Assembly (NCBI RefSeq): GCF_910592395.1 | Contig: NC_088320.1 | Coordinates: 1,676,001 to 1,736,000 of the forward strand | DNA from: Lineus longissimus | Lineage: Eukaryota; Nemertea; Pilidiophora; Heteronemertea; Lineidae | DNA length: 60,000 nt | Reading direction: 5' to 3' | Part shown: positions 57,101-60,000 of the stretch, one piece after another | How positions within the stretch are numbered: the stretch's first letter is position 1 | How the letters are laid out: each line of letters opens with the position of its first letter | Made by a program: the position numbers and the translations under genes | Notes under the pieces: generated by a model | What the model was told of the DNA's origin: nothing | Seen by the model: only the letters and a program-made list of their open reading frames with translations | Database searches by the model: none

Positions 57101-60000
57101 TATAAACTTAAAGTTTAGGCAAAGTCTGTGACAAACTTGTCATACACCGTACTTTTTGACACCAATTTCTTAGAATTTCTTCCACTTGACAGTTTAATAA
57201 CTTGAATTCCACGAACATTGGCTTATGGCATTAAACACTGTTCCAGACCACTCCTGTATCGGACTGGCCAGAAAGGATGATCAATGCACCTATTGAAGAT
57301 GAAATTAGCTGTATGCTGTGTACAGTATATGCACATGTGTCTTGGCTCTTGTTAGAGTGGAACCGATTCTTGAGTCAATGCAAAATCAATCAATCATGAT
57401 CAAATATAAAATCAATCCAAGAAATCGGAATTATTGACATGTCTTGAAAATGGACAATATAGTATTTAATGGAGTATCTGACATCCAGCTAATCTCGTAA
57501 GAATGACGAAAATAGCATTTGAATATCATTGGATCGCATTGAATAACCAATCAAATTACAGAATGGACTTGTACGGAGGTGCGACGCCATTTTCATTATC
57601 GTTACCTAGTGAAGATTAGGCATAATTGAAATTGGTGTTTAATCGTATCTGAGTTTTGCATACATGTAGGTTGGTGCTAGGTCAGGCATGGGATAGACTG
57701 ACAGACAATGATTTGATATTTCATATTCTTTCAGATATTGATTTTGGATCAATATTGAGGACACCTTAGGTGATGGATGATTCACTCACAGTCACTCTGC
57801 TACAGCAATGCTCATAAGAAATATCTGACCTACAAACCTCAGCACTAAGCACTATGGGATATCTCAAATCCTCCCTCAATTATCCTGTTAATTCTGATCC
57901 AACAGAATAATTGTATCCCGAAGGCTGATGAGAATGGAGACTGATTTCATACAAGATCAGACACTTTTTTGGAAATGAATCAGGTATTATTGACAATTAT
58001 CATGCCAGCGATTCAGATCTGGTAGATGAAAATTCATTTACTAGGCTAGAGGTCTCCAAAATTAATTTAATAATACTTTTGAATGTAGTTTTATGGATGA
58101 GACTCAACAAGAGTTGTTTTGACAAGTCCTTTGTCGATTTCCGACTTAAATTTTTTTTTATCTTTCCGAGTTGAATTTTTTCAAAAGTTCAAAATTCTGA
58201 AAAATTTTCAAAGTCAAAAAGCTTTTGGGACTGATGATGTTTCTTCATTTTGAACAGAAAAAAAACAAGTGAAAAAAATGAAATTTTTTCAAAATTTTTT
58301 TCTCATCTTTCCGAGTGGAATTTTTTCACAAGTTCAAAATTCTGAAAATATTTCAAAATCAAACATTTTTTTGGACTGTTGATTTTTCTTCAATGTGAAT
58401 CACCACACAAATCTTGAAGAAGTGATAATTGACTCATTCTAATCCAATGGAAAAGCCTAATGGGACCAGGGGTGGTCACAATACGGAATCATGTCCATCC
58501 ATGAAGCAACCACTGCTCCACCTAACATTTGTCTACTTTGCAAACTACAAACAAAAACATCTCTTTTTTCTACAGCGAGGTACAAAAACAGAGAGCACTC
58601 CATAACCCAGAGTACTATATTTTTTACAAGGAGAAATGGATGGCCACCAAGCTGTGCACATTAGTCAAAAAGGGCAAAACAGCAGGAGTTTATTTTCACA
58701 CAAATCTGACTATCTAACGTTATTATTTCAACAACTGGAACAAAGAAAGTTGAGTTGGAAGCATACATGTCGGTGTCAGAAAGGTTTTTGACGGTGTGAA
58801 AATGAGTTACTGTGGAGTAGAAATGCCTTGAAAGTCTTCATTGGAGACTTTGGGAAGTGGTGATATCTGAAGGTACATTCATTCTCTCTGTAGGCTTATC
58901 AATGAAAAATTTCTTCAAATAACTAGGGTCACACATTCAATGTATGAACTTATTACAACAAAACCAAAGGAAACTTACCAAATACTTAGAAAGTAATTAC
59001 AAGTTTTGTTGATGAAACACACAAGTTCTGATCCCGTCTTACAGGAGCAAGGTTAAAGGTCAGAGGTCACAATAATACTGCTACAAAGCTTTGTCTACAA
59101 AAATAGCAGGCAGGTCTTCAATATTACAAAGACATGTGATACAGTAAAGAAGACACTGACTGCACAGAATAAGGGTAGAATATCATTTTCCCATAACATG
59201 CAGAGGCGGATCTAAAAGTCTGAAAACTTCCCACAGATAAGATACCTGCCAGAAAACCCTAATACACCAACATACCAAAATGCTTGTTTTTCTATCGATT
59301 TTAAGAATGTCTGCGACATGAATTGACAGACATTTCCATTCAGACACTTCTGTCTTCTCCCAGCTTTAGACGTAATTCCACTAGACACCGGGAATGTCAG
59401 ACAGCGCCTTTAGAGTCTGGTAAGGGCATGAAATCCATGTGACAACCACAACAAAAATGTTGAGGAAACAAAGACACATTCATTCCAAATTCCCAGGTAT
59501 CTCTTCAAAGTGCACAGCTCTGCTAAGGACAAATGCAAGCTTGTATCATAGTCATGTCATGAGTGTAGGGCAAAAAATGAGGTAAACCACATATCAGTTA
59601 GCAAGATCAAGGATGTCAGTGTCGTGTTCCAGCCACAACTGATATTTGTTCCAGGCACCAGTAATAACAATTGCAAACAAGATACTTATGTCGCACGCAA
59701 TAATTATCACTGGTCGCTACAACTAAAATGTCTTGTCTGCGGAGTAGTTTGATAAAAGCTTGGAACGTTAGCACGAAAGTAGCATAACAATTAAGATTCT
59801 CTGTTGAGGATATCGGATCTCAGGAAACAGACACAAAGGGCTTTTATTACCGAAAGGAGATGCCTGCCAGTGTTGAAAGTTGGGAACAATACAACTGAAA
59901 CTGAGATAAGTGCCACATCCTTAAAAGGAGTGAGCGGGGACAATTCATATTATGGAGGGAGAGGGGGTATCTGTGTGACGCAGACTCCAACCTTCTCTCC
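54199..60000. other. Non-coding stretch to the right edge
   Basis: No recognisable gene. Contains the tandem A/T-rich repeats (58140-58400) and a CpG-containing island-like segment at about 56600-56790. Other sequence is AT-rich with short open frames only. Confidence 0.55.
58140..58400 (+). repeat. Two tandem copies of the A/T-rich dispersed family
   Basis: TCTTTCCGAGTTGAATTTTT (58161) recurs as TCTTTCCGAGTGGAATTTTT (58306), a 145-bp period; both are followed by AAAATTCTGAAAA..., TCAAA..., and GGACTGATGATGTTTCTTC or its variant. Second copy is more diverged at its end. Confidence 0.85.

Overview
This is a window of animal genomic DNA: AT-rich, intron-rich, with long non-coding stretches, short interspersed repeats and GT-AG splice sites. 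The only gene I can recognise lies on the minus strand. It encodes a THSD7A/THSD7-type protein, a large extracellular protein with many thrombospondin type-1 (TSP1) repeats that is membrane-anchored in vertebrates. Its divergence from the vertebrate family, together with tRNA-derived SINEs, suggests an invertebrate, probably marine. I cannot fix the phylum from the sequence.

Positions 24848 down to 2345 hold 20 coding exons whose splice phases agree at every junction. Together they give about 1,460 codons: a signal peptide, about 21-22 TSP1 repeats that alternate between a canonical 'C-[IV]-[VML]-S-x-W-x-x-W-x-x-C' type and a 'Y-x-W-x-x-x-x-W-x-x-C' type, and a C-terminal EGF-like module. The ATG exon is preceded by a strong 3' splice site, so at least one non-coding 5' exon and the promoter lie at higher coordinates or outside the window. 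The last exon seen ends in a perfect 5' splice site, so the transmembrane and cytoplasmic exons are either in 1-2344, where I cannot identify them securely, or beyond the left edge.

The introns hold most of the novelty. Intron 7 carries eight near-identical 165-166 bp tandem units, each containing the 3' half of exon 7 with its intact splice donor. Intron 5 contains an 87-nt, phase 1-1, coding-like candidate cassette exon, and intron 2 a 42-nt in-frame candidate microexon. Introns 5 and 19 carry inverted copies of a ~190 bp dispersed repeat that could pair in the transcript across exons 6-19. There are also SINE-like insertions, one of them a tiny element with a clean 14-bp target-site duplication.

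From 24849 to 60000 I find no convincing gene. This stretch is probably the first intron and/or upstream intergenic DNA. It contains a dispersed A/T-rich repeat family, a triple palindrome array at 38990-39150, an AT-rich minisatellite at 46611-46832, a 54-bp minisatellite at 49791-50010, a 23-G run, and a possible broken coding remnant at 53817-54198.
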